From the NCBI GenBank assembly GCA_024637045.1, contig JAGXFX010000001.1, forward strand, positions 62,001 to 126,000: a stretch of 64,000 bases of DNA. Reading direction: 5' to 3'. This document shows, piece by piece, positions 15,354 through 23,866 of the stretch; the stretch's first letter is position 1; every line of letters starts with the position of its first letter. The translations under genes were made by a program, and so were the position numbers. The notes beneath the pieces are model-generated. The model was not told the origin of the DNA. It made no database searches and saw nothing but the letters and a program-made list of their open reading frames with translations. The stretch comes from Soehngenia sp. GTDB taxonomy: Bacteria > Bacillota > Clostridia > Tissierellales > Tissierellaceae.

Positions 15354-16712
15354 TTATTTCATATTTCCTTTTTCTTTCTCTTGTGCAAAGAATTCCTTTG
15401 TAAGCTTGATAATGGTTCCACTTAGCATAAGAACACCTATAAGGTTTGGAATAGCCATAAGACCGTTCATTGTGTCTGCAAGAGCCCAAATAAACTCCAA
15501 TCCTCCAATTGCTCCAACAACAACAAATGGAATCCAGATAATTCTGTAAGGTACAATTGCTTTTTCACCGAACAGGTACTCAGCACATCTCTCGCCATAG
15601 TATGACCAGCCAAGAATTGTCGAGAATGCGAACAACATGATACCTATTGATACAATGTATCCACCACCGATGATTGCTTCATCAAATGCCTGTGTTGTAA
15701 GTGCAGCTCCTGTTGCTCCTGAGCTCCATAATCCTGATACAAGGATTGCAAGAGCTGTAAGAGTACAGATAACGATAGTATCCATAAATACCTCAAATAC
15801 TCCCCAAAGTCCCTGTCTTACAGGGTGGTCAGTAGTTGATGCGGCATGGGCGATAGGAGCACTACCAAGACCAGCCTCATTTGAGAATACTCCACGAGCA
15901 ACTCCGAATCTTACTGCCATTGCAAGTGTTGAACCTGCAAATCCACCTACAGCAGCTGTTTTTGTGAATGCATTTCCAAATATAAGGCCAAATGCTTCAG
16001 GAACTTGTGCTCCGTTTATAATGATTATAAAGATTGCTCCAAGAATATAGATTGAAGCCATACCTGGTACAAGCTTCTCTGTTACAGAACCGATTCTCTT
16101 GATACCACCAAGAATTACTAGAGCAGTAAGTACTGCAAGTACAAGTCCTGTTGTCAATGGGGGAACATTGAATGATTCTTGAAGTGAAGCTGCAACAGAA
16201 TTTGACTGAACCATATTACCAATACCGAAAGCTGCAATAGCTCCGAATACTGCAAATACAGTAGCAAGCCATTTCATGTTTAGACCATTCGCTATGTAGT
16301 ACATAGGTCCTCCAACAAAACGTCCGTCATCAGTTTTCTCTCTGAATTTGATTGAAAGAACAACCTCACCGAATTTTGTTGTCATACCGAATATTGCTGA
16401 TACCCACATCCAGAAAATTGCTCCTGGTCCACCAAGGGCAATAGCAGTAGCAACACCAGCTATATTACCAGTACCTACAGTTGCCGCAAGTGCAGTAGCA
16501 ACCGCCTGGAATGGTGTAATCTCACCTTCACCCGCTTGATCTTTGGAGAAGATTTTTAGTAATGTATTTTTAAGTACATATCCAAGTTTAAGAATAGAAA
16601 AGAAATTAGTCCTGATTGTTAAGTAAACTCCTGTACCTACTAATAATAAAAGCATGGGTGGTCCCCATACAAAACCATTAATGATACTGTTAAGATTCAT
16701 AAGAAAATCCAT
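15354..16712 (-). CDS. Sodium:alanine/glycine symporter (AGCS family)
   Basis: A 452-residue membrane transporter with 11 or so hydrophobic segments. Family blocks include TPFQAVATALAATVGTGNIAG near residue 83, FVGGPMYYIANG, FGVARGVFSNEAGLGSAPIAH near residue 272, and FSTILGWSYYGERC. It imports alanine or glycine with sodium. Length and motifs are normal. It has its own promoter and a leader of about 110 bases with hairpins, so regulation in the 5' untranslated region is possible. Confidence 0.96.
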   Translation of the reverse strand: MDFLMNLNSIINGFVWGPPMLLLLVGTGVYLTIRTNFFSILKLGYVLKNTLLKIFSKDQAGEGEITPFQAVATALAATVGTGNIAGVATAIALGGPGAIFWMWVSAIFGMTTKFGEVVLSIKFREKTDDGRFVGGPMYYIANGLNMKWLATVFAVFGAIAAFGIGNMVQSNSVAASLQESFNVPPLTTGLVLAVLTALVILGGIKRIGSVTEKLVPGMASIYILGAIFIIIINGAQVPEAFGLIFGNAFTKTAAVGGFAGSTLAMAVRFGVARGVFSNEAGLGSAPIAHAASTTDHPVRQGLWGVFEVFMDTIVICTLTALAILVSGLWSSGATGAALTTQAFDEAIIGGGYIVSIGIMLFAFSTILGWSYYGERCAEYLFGEKAIVPYRIIWIPFVVVGAIGGLEFIWALADTMNGLMAIPNLIGVLMLSGTIIKLTKEFFAQEKEKGNMK

Positions 16713-16754
16713 AAATACCTCCTGTTATAATATTTTCAAAGAACTTCGTACAAA

Positions 16755-16817
16755 GCAATTGGTGGATTGCCCTTAAGTTGTTAGTTAAACGTTTTCCCTT
16801 TACGCAAAAAACAACTT
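16755..16817 (-). promoter_or_regulatory. Hairpin leader of the symporter gene
   Basis: In the minus-strand transcript AAGTTGTT and AACAACTT (16810-16817 with 16775-16782) can close an outer stem, and GCAAT/ATTGC (16755-16770) forms a second hairpin close to the start. The sequence does not match the glycine riboswitch as I know it. A regulatory role is unproven. Confidence 0.35.
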
Positions 16818-16823
16818 GTTTCC

Positions 16824-16852
16824 ATTCTAACAGAAAGAATAAGGGAATTCAA
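16824..16852 (-). promoter_or_regulatory. Sigma-A promoter of the symporter gene
   Basis: Minus-strand TTGAAT and TAGAAT with a 17-base spacer, about 112 bases upstream of the start. Confidence 0.75.
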
Positions 16853-17133
16853 TACAATTTAGAGAAAATTTAAAATATACAATTAAATAATAAACTAATA
16901 ACGAATTCATAAAAAAATATGTGTATAATCCACGCTTTTCTGACAACCATTATCTCTTCAAAGGTTGACATATCAAAGATTTAAAGAGGTTAAAGATGAA
17001 TAATATCAGTAAGATCCGACAAATTAATAATATAGAAGTCGCTTTCACATCATTCTCCGACTAGGGTGTATTTACCATCTGTTGGATATGATATAATTAA
17101 ATATATATCATTATGAAAAATAAGAGGTGAAGT

Positions 17134-17736
17134 ATGGCAAAATACTATTATGCAGTAAAAAAAGGATTGAAACCAGGAATTTACAATAACTGGGATGAGT
17201 GTAAAAAACAGGTTCACGGATTTTCAGGAGCGGTGTACAAGAAATTTGGAACTATGGAAGAAGCTAAAGACTATATATCTGATAAGGATATTGCAGCTGA
17301 AATAATAAGTGCGACAGAAGACAGTTTTGCTGCTGTAGCATATGTGGATGGAAGCTATGATCTTGACAATGGAACTTATAGTTATGGTGTGGTAATAATA
17401 TCAGACAACGAGAAGTATCATTTTAGTGGAAGAGAAGAGGATCCTGAGCTTGCAGCAATGAGAAATGTTGCAGGGGAACTAAAAGGTGCAATGGAAGCAA
17501 TGAACTGGGCACTGTCAGAAAACAAGAAAACCCTGTACCTTCATTACGATTACACTGGCATCGAAAATTGGGCAAAGGGCAATTGGAAAACAAATAAATT
17601 TGGAACTAGGGACTATAAGGAATACTATGATAGCATCAAAGACAGACTTGATGTTAAATTCATAAAAGTAAGAGCGCACTCCGGTAATGAGCTCAATGAT
17701 GAGGCAGACCAGCTGGCAAAAGATGCTATTCTTTAG
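17134..17736 (+). CDS. rnhA: Ribonuclease H with N-terminal viroplasmin domain
   Basis: A 200-residue enzyme that cleaves RNA in RNA-DNA hybrids. Residues 1-47 form the caulimovirus VI/viroplasmin-type hybrid-binding domain (YYAVKKGLKPGIYNNWDECK, then FSGAVYKKF). The RNase HI domain has acidic catalytic residues in AAVAYVDGSYD, the glutamate of AGELKGAMEA, an aspartate in HYDYTGIENW, and the final NDEADQLA. The fused form is common in Firmicutes. Its stop overlaps the stop of the converging dCMP deaminase gene by four bases. Confidence 0.95.
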   Translation: MAKYYYAVKKGLKPGIYNNWDECKKQVHGFSGAVYKKFGTMEEAKDYISDKDIAAEIISATEDSFAAVAYVDGSYDLDNGTYSYGVVIISDNEKYHFSGREEDPELAAMRNVAGELKGAMEAMNWALSENKKTLYLHYDYTGIENWAKGNWKTNKFGTRDYKEYYDSIKDRLDVKFIKVRAHSGNELNDEADQLAKDAIL

Positions 17737-18161
17737 GTAATCTTTTCATAACGAATATTATTATTATCCAAGAGTTGGATAGCATATTCATCCACTCTGT
17801 AGTCATTTTTGTAATAGATCTTTTTAATCCCAGCCTGTATTAGAGACTTTGTACAATTCAGACATGGGAAATGTGTAACATATGCAACGCAATTGTTTAC
17901 AGGAATTCCTTCCTTCGCACAATATAAGAGGGCGTTCATTTCTGCATGTATAGTAGCAATGCAATGACCATCCCTCATCGTGTGACCTACATCATCGCAA
18001 TGGGGGTTTCCTGAAACTGATCCGTTGTATCCAGTTGATACTATTCGGTTGCTGTCATTTACTATAACACAACCGACCCATGCTCTGTCACAGGTGGAGC
18101 GACTCGCTACCAGTTCTGTTATTTCCATAAAGTATTTATCCCAACTCATTCTTCTGGACAT
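17733..18161 (-). CDS. dCMP deaminase (ComEB-like)
   Basis: A 142-residue zinc enzyme converting dCMP to dUMP for dTMP synthesis. The zinc and proton-shuttle motif TIHAEMNALLYCA and the second zinc motif PCLNCTKSLI are intact, with STGYNGSVSGNPHCDDVGH in the substrate loop. ATG at 18161 is chosen because AAGGAGG lies just upstream; an earlier ATG is inside or before that site. It overlaps rnhA tail to tail. Confidence 0.95.
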   Translation of the reverse strand: MSRRMSWDKYFMEITELVASRSTCDRAWVGCVIVNDSNRIVSTGYNGSVSGNPHCDDVGHTMRDGHCIATIHAEMNALLYCAKEGIPVNNCVAYVTHFPCLNCTKSLIQAGIKKIYYKNDYRVDEYAIQLLDNNNIRYEKIT

Positions 18162-18299
18162 ATAGTTCCTCCTTGTCAAGTGGATTCAATAGGGTAATTA
18201 TATCATAAGGTTACCCGAAGTAGTATGGTATAATCTGGGTATATATTAGTGGTGGGAACATTAATTGAAGGTTTAACTGCAATTAGGAGGTGGATGCGA

Positions 18300-19496
18300 A
18301 TGTATGGTCTTGTCCTTGAAGGCGGAGGCGCGAAAGGCTCTTATCAAATTGGTGCCTACAAGGCAATCAATGAATGTGGACTTGAAATATCAGCAGTTGC
18401 AGGGACATCCATCGGAGCTCTTAATGGTGCTATGATCGTTCAGGGTGATTTTGATGCATGCCTCGAGCTATGGGATGACATAAGGTATTCTGACATCATC
18501 ATAGATAATGATCAGGAACTGAACAGACTTCTTCACACAAAACCAGATAGATATACAGTAAAGTTGGTAGCTGACAAATTGAGGGGCGTAATATCAAACA
18601 AGGGTTTTGACATAACCCCCTTTAGAAATATGATTGCCATGAATACCCGTGAAGACGAAATAAGAAATTCAAAGATTGAATTTGGAATAGCAACGTATAA
18701 TCTAACAGACAGGATTCCCATGGAGTTATTCAAGGAAGACATCCCTTACGGAGAGATGAAGGATTATTTGTTGGCATCTGCATATATGCCTTTTTTTAAA
18801 ATTGAGAAAATCGGTGGAAAGACTTTTTTGGATGGTTGGTTTCACGATAACCTTCCTTACCATATGCTTATAAGAAAAGGCTACACCAATCTTATTATTT
18901 TAAGAACCCACCAGATGAATCCAGGAGAACTGGAGGATTTAGAGGAACTGAAACCAATGATAATCTACCCCAAGGAAGATTTGGGCAGAACATTCGATTT
19001 GGATAACCAACGAGTAAAGAAAAACATGAAATTGGGATACTACGATGCCCTTAAAGAGATCAAACAATTGAAAGGTTATAGATACTATATTGAACCTGAA
19101 ACTGAGGAATACTATTTTAAGTATCTTGAAAATATTGGCGATGAGAAAATTGAGGAATTATGCAATCTACTTAATATAGATGCGACACCTGGACTGAGCA
19201 TACTATTTGGGCAAATCATTCCCCGCTTGGGATCAATGATGGATATTGAGAAAGGGTACGATTATGAGACCTTCATTATATACATTCTAGAGTACATCCT
19301 TGAGGCAGGTGAAGTCGAGAGATTTGAGGTATATAACTTTGAAAAGTTGATGAGTATACTCAAGCAGAGTAACGGTAAATTTCACAAGAGAGAGCACACC
19401 AGGTATGATAGTATCATGAATCGATTCGGAAAGCTGGTACCTTTTAACAGAGACGAAATTCTTTTAGAGGCTGCAAGGATAATATTTATGGATTGA
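18300..19496 (+). CDS. Patatin-like phospholipase family protein
   Basis: A 398-residue cytosolic serine hydrolase. The N-terminus carries the oxyanion glycine motif LEGGGAKGSYQIGA and the nucleophile motif GTSIGALNGA (Ser near residue 41). The matching aspartate is in FLDGWFHDNLP near residue 181, the usual D-G dyad. The last 200 residues are helical and without a known domain. It probably hydrolyses acyl esters of membrane lipids. ATG at 18300 is nine bases after TAGGAGG; longer in-frame extensions lack a site. The NUDIX gene follows by 17 bases. Confidence 0.92.
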   Translation: MYGLVLEGGGAKGSYQIGAYKAINECGLEISAVAGTSIGALNGAMIVQGDFDACLELWDDIRYSDIIIDNDQELNRLLHTKPDRYTVKLVADKLRGVISNKGFDITPFRNMIAMNTREDEIRNSKIEFGIATYNLTDRIPMELFKEDIPYGEMKDYLLASAYMPFFKIEKIGGKTFLDGWFHDNLPYHMLIRKGYTNLIILRTHQMNPGELEDLEELKPMIIYPKEDLGRTFDLDNQRVKKNMKLGYYDALKEIKQLKGYRYYIEPETEEYYFKYLENIGDEKIEELCNLLNIDATPGLSILFGQIIPRLGSMMDIEKGYDYETFIIYILEYILEAGEVERFEVYNFEKLMSILKQSNGKFHKREHTRYDSIMNRFGKLVPFNRDEILLEAARIIFMD

Positions 19497-19513
19497 ATAT
19501 GGAGGAACTTTAA

Positions 19514-20131
19514 TTGATAATAGAAAGATTGACGGAGAAATTGAAGAACAGAATACCAAAGCCTTTGGATGCTATAGGAAAATTTTCAGTCTTGATTCCT
19601 TTGGTCAAGATTGACGGAGAGTGGCATGTAATCTATGAACTAAGAGCAAGGCACATGAAAACCCAACCAGGAGAAGTGTCTTTTCCTGGAGGAAAGGTAG
19701 AAAAAGGAGAAAGCTTCAAGACAACGGCAATAAGAGAAACCGTTGAAGAACTGGGTGTCGATCCAGAAGATATCGAGATTCTTGGAGAACTGGATTTTCT
19801 TGTATCCTACGCAAACTTTACAATTCATTGTTTTTTAGGGATTCTTAAGGTGGAAGACCTTGATAAGTTAGAAATCAATCCTGACGAGGTAGATCACATA
19901 TTTACTGTACCCGTAGAATTTCTTTTGGATACAGAGCCCCTTGCATATGAGCTCTTATTAAAAACAGAGGATGCGGATGACTTTCCATATGAGCTTATAC
20001 CAAGAGGTAGAGAGTATAACTTTCGTGAAGGAAAGCATCAAGTGCTTTTTTACCAATACGGGGATCATATTGTTTGGGGACTGACAGCACGGTTGACAAA
20101 GCATCTTACTGAAATAATTGGAGAAAGCTGA
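19514..20131 (+). CDS. NUDIX hydrolase, CoA pyrophosphatase-like
   Basis: A 205-residue protein with a complete NUDIX box (GGKVEKGESFKTTAIRETVE, then ELGV) near residues 58-81. The preceding motif PGEVSFPGGK matches the UPF0035/CoA-diphosphatase group, which cleaves CoA or acyl-CoA to 4'-phosphopantetheine derivatives. The start is TTG at 19514, eight bases after GGAGG. It is probably co-transcribed with the patatin gene, which fits lipid or acyl-CoA turnover. Confidence 0.9.
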   Translation: MIIERLTEKLKNRIPKPLDAIGKFSVLIPLVKIDGEWHVIYELRARHMKTQPGEVSFPGGKVEKGESFKTTAIRETVEELGVDPEDIEILGELDFLVSYANFTIHCFLGILKVEDLDKLEINPDEVDHIFTVPVEFLLDTEPLAYELLLKTEDADDFPYELIPRGREYNFREGKHQVLFYQYGDHIVWGLTARLTKHLTEIIGES

Positions 20132-20141
20132 TATATTATAT

Positions 20142-20190
20142 AAAAGAGACTGATATAGCTATTCCACTGGAATACTTTAATCAGTCTTTT
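20142..20190. terminator. Bidirectional terminator between NUDIX and MATE genes
   Basis: GACTGAT (20148-20154) pairs with ATCAGTC (20180-20186), enclosing TATTCC/GGAATA, with A-rich and T-rich flanks. The MATE reading frame ends inside the 3' part. Confidence 0.8.
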
Positions 20191-21565
20191 TATCTGGTTT
20201 ATAATTCAAATTTTTAATTGAGTGAAAAACGAGTATTGCTGTTATCAGTGAAGCTGTAAAGTCAGCCAGTGGACCTGCCATCCAGACGCCTCTCAGACCA
20301 AGTAGCGGGGGGAGTATAAGGAGTGCTGGAATAAGTACCAACACCTGTCTTGACAGACTTAAAAGCATAGCCTGCTTAGGCTTTCCAGTTGCTTGAAAAT
20401 AGGAAGTACTGACAATCTGGAATCCCACGATTGGGAACATAAAAAGTAGAGTTTTCATCCCTGGAACTGCAATTGGGAGCAAGCCTGACTTGGCTCCCTC
20501 GCTACCTGTAAACAAGAGAATTATTGCTTCAGGGAAAAACTGAACAATTAAAAATCCACTTGTAGTAATTGCAGTAGCCATCAATGCGGCATAAAGAAGT
20601 GTCTTTTTAACCCGGTCGTATTGTCTGGCACCGAAATTATATCCCATAATGGGTTGAGACCCTTGGTTTATTCCAAACACCGGCATTAGAACCATCATTG
20701 CAACGGAATTGATTACACCCATACTGGATGTGGCAAGGTCACCTCCGTAAATCTGAAGATTGGTGTTGTAAAGAGCAGTTACCATACTGGCGGCAATTTG
20801 CATGCTGAAAGGAGCAAAGCCATTTCCAAAAATCTTTTTTACATATTCTAGCTTAAGCTTCAAGTATTCCTTTTTAAGATCAAGAATGCTGCTTCCGGTA
20901 AAGAAGTATCTTAGAACCCACATTGCTGAAATGAATTGAGATATTATGGTTGCAATTGCGGCCCCTTGAACGCCCATTTTAAATACAAAAATAAATAGCG
21001 GGTCCAGTAGCATATTGAGAATTGCTCCAATTAGCATTGTAATCATGGCAATTTTAGGATTACCCTCACCTCTTATAAAGTTATTCATACCAAAACCTAT
21101 AGCCTGGAAGGGGGCTCCTAGGAGTATAACTCTCATATAATCCATTGAGTAACCTATATTGGAATCACTTGCACCGAAAGTTCTTAAAAGAGGTTCAAGA
21201 AAAAGATTTCCCAATATTCCAAGGGATACACCGATAATAATAAGGAGCATAAGAGAATTGCTGGCAATTTTGTCAGCTTCATCCTTGTTGTTTTCACCAA
21301 GTCTAATTGATACCAGTGTATTTCCACCTATACCTACCAGCATGGAGAAAGCCATAAGAATAAGCATCATAGGCATACCCAAGTAAACACCACCGATTGC
21401 AATGCTGTTGACACCGCGCCCAATGAATATGCGGTCAACAATATTGTAAAGGGCATTGACCATCATTCCAACAATAGCAGGAATTGAGAATTTCAGGAGA
21501 AGACTACCCACAGGTTCATTGCCAAGTCTTAGGGCTCTTTGGCTGTTGGTTTTATTTTTGTCCAT
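20177..21565 (-). CDS. MATE family multidrug/sodium antiporter
   Basis: A 462-residue protein with 12 hydrophobic segments in the two-bundle MATE plan. Landmarks are SLLLKFSIPAIVGMMVNALY at the N-terminus, IGRGVNSIAIGGVYLGMP, FIRGEGNPKIAMITMLIGA near residue 167, NQGSQPIMGYNFGARQYDR near residue 301, and ATGKPKQAMLLSLSRQ near residue 391. It exports cationic compounds in exchange for sodium or protons; the substrate is not predictable. It is divergently transcribed from the sigma-54 regulator. Confidence 0.95.
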   Translation of the reverse strand: MDKNKTNSQRALRLGNEPVGSLLLKFSIPAIVGMMVNALYNIVDRIFIGRGVNSIAIGGVYLGMPMMLILMAFSMLVGIGGNTLVSIRLGENNKDEADKIASNSLMLLIIIGVSLGILGNLFLEPLLRTFGASDSNIGYSMDYMRVILLGAPFQAIGFGMNNFIRGEGNPKIAMITMLIGAILNMLLDPLFIFVFKMGVQGAAIATIISQFISAMWVLRYFFTGSSILDLKKEYLKLKLEYVKKIFGNGFAPFSMQIAASMVTALYNTNLQIYGGDLATSSMGVINSVAMMVLMPVFGINQGSQPIMGYNFGARQYDRVKKTLLYAALMATAITTSGFLIVQFFPEAIILLFTGSEGAKSGLLPIAVPGMKTLLFMFPIVGFQIVSTSYFQATGKPKQAMLLSLSRQVLVLIPALLILPPLLGLRGVWMAGPLADFTASLITAILVFHSIKNLNYKPDKKTD

Positions 21566-21687
21566 AATATCACCTTTGTTTTTCTAGATGCAGAACATAG
21601 CTGCGAAGCTATTGTCCTGTCCATTATAATTATTATTAGATAATTATACTATACAACGTGTATTATACCAATAAGAATCAGTTTCTT

Positions 21688-21716
21688 TTGACTTTTGTTC
21701 AGGGACTTGGTAAATT
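21688..21716 (+). promoter_or_regulatory. Sigma-A promoter of the enhancer-binding regulator
   Basis: TTGACT and TAAATT with a 17-base spacer, 57 bases before the start at 21773. Confidence 0.6.
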
Positions 21717-21772
21717 AAGAGTAATAATGAGAATATTGAGTAAAGCATACGATTTCCTTAGGGAGGATTTAA

Positions 21773-23650
21773 ATGGCAAATAGAGACAGAGATTTCATAA
21801 GACAATCAAACGAGAGAAGCAAATCTTATGGCATAGATCCCAATCAAAAAAAAAGTAAACGCATTCTATCTCAGAAGGAACTCAATAGCAAAATTACCAA
21901 TAATCACACACTTATTTCTGTATCAGAGCCTTTTATAAATCAGCTGTATTCCTTTGTTAAGGATTCGGAATTTCTGGTTATACTAACAGATAAAGAAGGA
22001 TGCATACTCAATATAACGGGGAATGAAGATATGCTGCAAAAGGCACATGATACATGGCTGGTACCTGGAGCATCCATGAATGAAGAGGATGCAGGAACCA
22101 ACGGCATGGGTACATCAATAAGAGAAGGATATCCTCTTCAGGTTACTGGTCGAGAACATATATTGAAGATTCTACAGAAATGGACATGTTCTGGAGCACC
22201 CATAAGAGATTATGAAGGAAAGATCATTGGATGCATTGATCTCACAGGCAGCATGGAGCTAGTCAACTCACATACGCTTGGGATGGTTGCTGCAGCGGCT
22301 TCGGCTATAGAATACATGATAAGACATACACATTGTTCAAATCTTCATGAAAAAATGGAGAGATATCTTGATACAATAATTAATTCTCTGCCTTCTGGTA
22401 TTTTCACCATTGACATGGATGGGGGAATAGTTCTGGCAAATGACTATACATATAAGATATTGGGCTATTCAAGCGAAGAGTTCAGCTCAATAAAGGGACA
22501 AGATCTTTTCCCCGACTGGGAGAGAATTGTAGATAGAATAAAAAAAGGAGAGAGCATATATCAGGAAGATGTGTACGTAAATCTTGCTACAAATAAAAAT
22601 GAAGTAAACCTAAGTGCATATCCTGTATATGGAGATGGAGAAACACCTTATGAAATAGTATTTGTAGTCAAGGATGTAAAGAAGATGAGAAAACTAGCCA
22701 ATAAAGTTACAGGCTCACGTGCAGTTTATACATTTGACAAGGTTATTGGAGAGGATCTTGAATTTTTAAAGATTATTGATTTTGCAAAAAAAGTGGCAGA
22801 CTCAAAATCCACAGTTCTTATTTTGGGAGAAAGTGGAACGGGAAAGGAAATTTTTGCTCAGTCCATACAAAATGATAGTAACCGAAAAAACGAACCCTTT
22901 GTAGCGCTAAACTGTGGAGCCATTCCCAAGAATCTAATAGAGTCTGAGCTATTTGGATATGAAGGCGGAGCTTTTACGGGAGCCAAGACAGAAGGTCAGC
23001 CAGGAAAGTTTGAGATTGCAGATGGAGGGACTCTATTTCTTGATGAGATCGGAGAAATGCCATATGAGCTGCAAACAAGACTTCTTCGTGTAATAGAGGA
23101 AGGGAATGTTAGAAGAGTAGGAGGATCAGTAGAAATACCAGTCGATGTAAGAATCATAGCGGCGACTAATAAAAATCTCAGAGAAGAAGTGGATAAAGGA
23201 AATTTTAGAAAAGATCTATACTACAGATTAAACGTACTTCCCTTAAGACTACCTCCTTTGCGAGAAAGACCTGGGGACATTCCGCTTCTGTTTGATTTCT
23301 TTATGAAACGAAAAGCGAAAAGCCTCAGCAAAAAAACGGTGGAAGTTCCTGATTACTACATGGAGTTACTAAAAAACCACAGTTGGCCAGGTAATATAAG
23401 GGAACTGGAGAATCTGGTTGAACTGATTATAATTACAGAATCACTACCGACTTATAGATTTGATAGTGATATTGACTCTCTACTATCTACTGAAATAATA
23501 AGCGACAGGACTCTGGAAGACATTGAAGCAGATCACATCAACAGGATTTTAAGGAAATATGAAGGAAATATAACTTTGGTATCAAAAAAATTAGGTATTG
23601 GAAGAAATACTTTGTATAGAAAGATTCAGAAATACAACATAAGTGTATAA
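21773..23650 (+). CDS. Sigma-54-dependent regulator with GAF, PAS, AAA+ and Fis HTH domains
   Basis: A 625-residue AcoR-type enhancer-binding protein. Residues about 40-185 look like a GAF-type sensor (EEDAGTNGMGTSIREG, then TCSGAPIRDYEGKIIGCIDLTG), residues about 200-305 like a PAS domain, and 325-560 are the AAA+ ATPase with Walker A GESGTGKE near 352, the sigma-54 contact loop GAFTGA near 400, and FLDEIGE. The C-terminus is a Fis-type HTH (NRILRKYEGNITLVSKKLGI, then GRNTLYRKIQ). It probably activates the -24/-12 promoter just downstream, and thus the aldehyde oxidoreductase, through the paired palindromes at 23663-23712. The ligand is unknown. Confidence 0.95.
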   Translation: MANRDRDFIRQSNERSKSYGIDPNQKKSKRILSQKELNSKITNNHTLISVSEPFINQLYSFVKDSEFLVILTDKEGCILNITGNEDMLQKAHDTWLVPGASMNEEDAGTNGMGTSIREGYPLQVTGREHILKILQKWTCSGAPIRDYEGKIIGCIDLTGSMELVNSHTLGMVAAAASAIEYMIRHTHCSNLHEKMERYLDTIINSLPSGIFTIDMDGGIVLANDYTYKILGYSSEEFSSIKGQDLFPDWERIVDRIKKGESIYQEDVYVNLATNKNEVNLSAYPVYGDGETPYEIVFVVKDVKKMRKLANKVTGSRAVYTFDKVIGEDLEFLKIIDFAKKVADSKSTVLILGESGTGKEIFAQSIQNDSNRKNEPFVALNCGAIPKNLIESELFGYEGGAFTGAKTEGQPGKFEIADGGTLFLDEIGEMPYELQTRLLRVIEEGNVRRVGGSVEIPVDVRIIAATNKNLREEVDKGNFRKDLYYRLNVLPLRLPPLRERPGDIPLLFDFFMKRKAKSLSKKTVEVPDYYMELLKNHSWPGNIRELENLVELIIITESLPTYRFDSDIDSLLSTEIISDRTLEDIEADHINRILRKYEGNITLVSKKLGIGRNTLYRKIQKYNISV

Positions 23651-23662
23651 ATATGGAGCAAT

Positions 23663-23712
23663 GTTCCAAAATGGAACGCGAATATTTGCCTTGTTATGCT
23701 CCGAAATGGAAC
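23663..23712 (+). promoter_or_regulatory. Paired palindromic upstream activator sites
   Basis: GTTCCAAAATGGAAC (23663-23677) is a perfect 5-5-5 palindrome. GCTCCGAAATGGAAC (23698-23712) is a second copy with one arm mismatch, 35 bases away centre to centre. They lie about 100-140 bases before the -24 box, where enhancer-binding proteins usually bind. Confidence 0.75.
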
Positions 23713-23804
23713 GATTTATGATTAACTATAGAATCTAATAAGATTGAATTATTAGAATAGTTCAAATTCAGCCAATGTGCCAATTATTTCGCTTGTGGAA
23801 AAGT

Positions 23805-23820
23805 TGGCATCATTTTTGCA
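23805..23820 (+). promoter_or_regulatory. Sigma-54 promoter of the aldehyde oxidoreductase gene
   Basis: TGGCATCATTTTTGCA matches the -24 GG / -12 GC pattern with exact spacing: 12 bases from the second G to the C. Transcription would start about 35 bases before the ATG at 23867. The adjacent sigma-54 activator supports the call. Confidence 0.85.
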
Positions 23821-23866
23821 ATGTATATATAGTGGAAGAAAGTGAAAAAAAGAAGGGGGGATACAT

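Larger units (their letters stand above)
16713..17133. other. Intergenic region between symporter and RNase H genes
   Basis: 421 bases. The left half holds the minus-strand promoter and hairpin leader of the symporter gene. The right half is AT-rich and holds the RNase H promoter region, with TATAAT at about 17092-17097. A 22-codon frame (16996-17064) with a poor ribosome site is not considered a gene. Nothing else was recognised. Confidence 0.6.

Noticed and set aside
16755-16852. Glycine riboswitch before the AGCS symporter
   Set aside because: The paired glycine aptamer motifs are not visible; only simple inverted repeats were found.
16996-17064. 22-codon frame upstream of rnhA
   Set aside because: Poor ribosome-binding site, no signal or motif, and no terminator or promoter that would define it as a gene.
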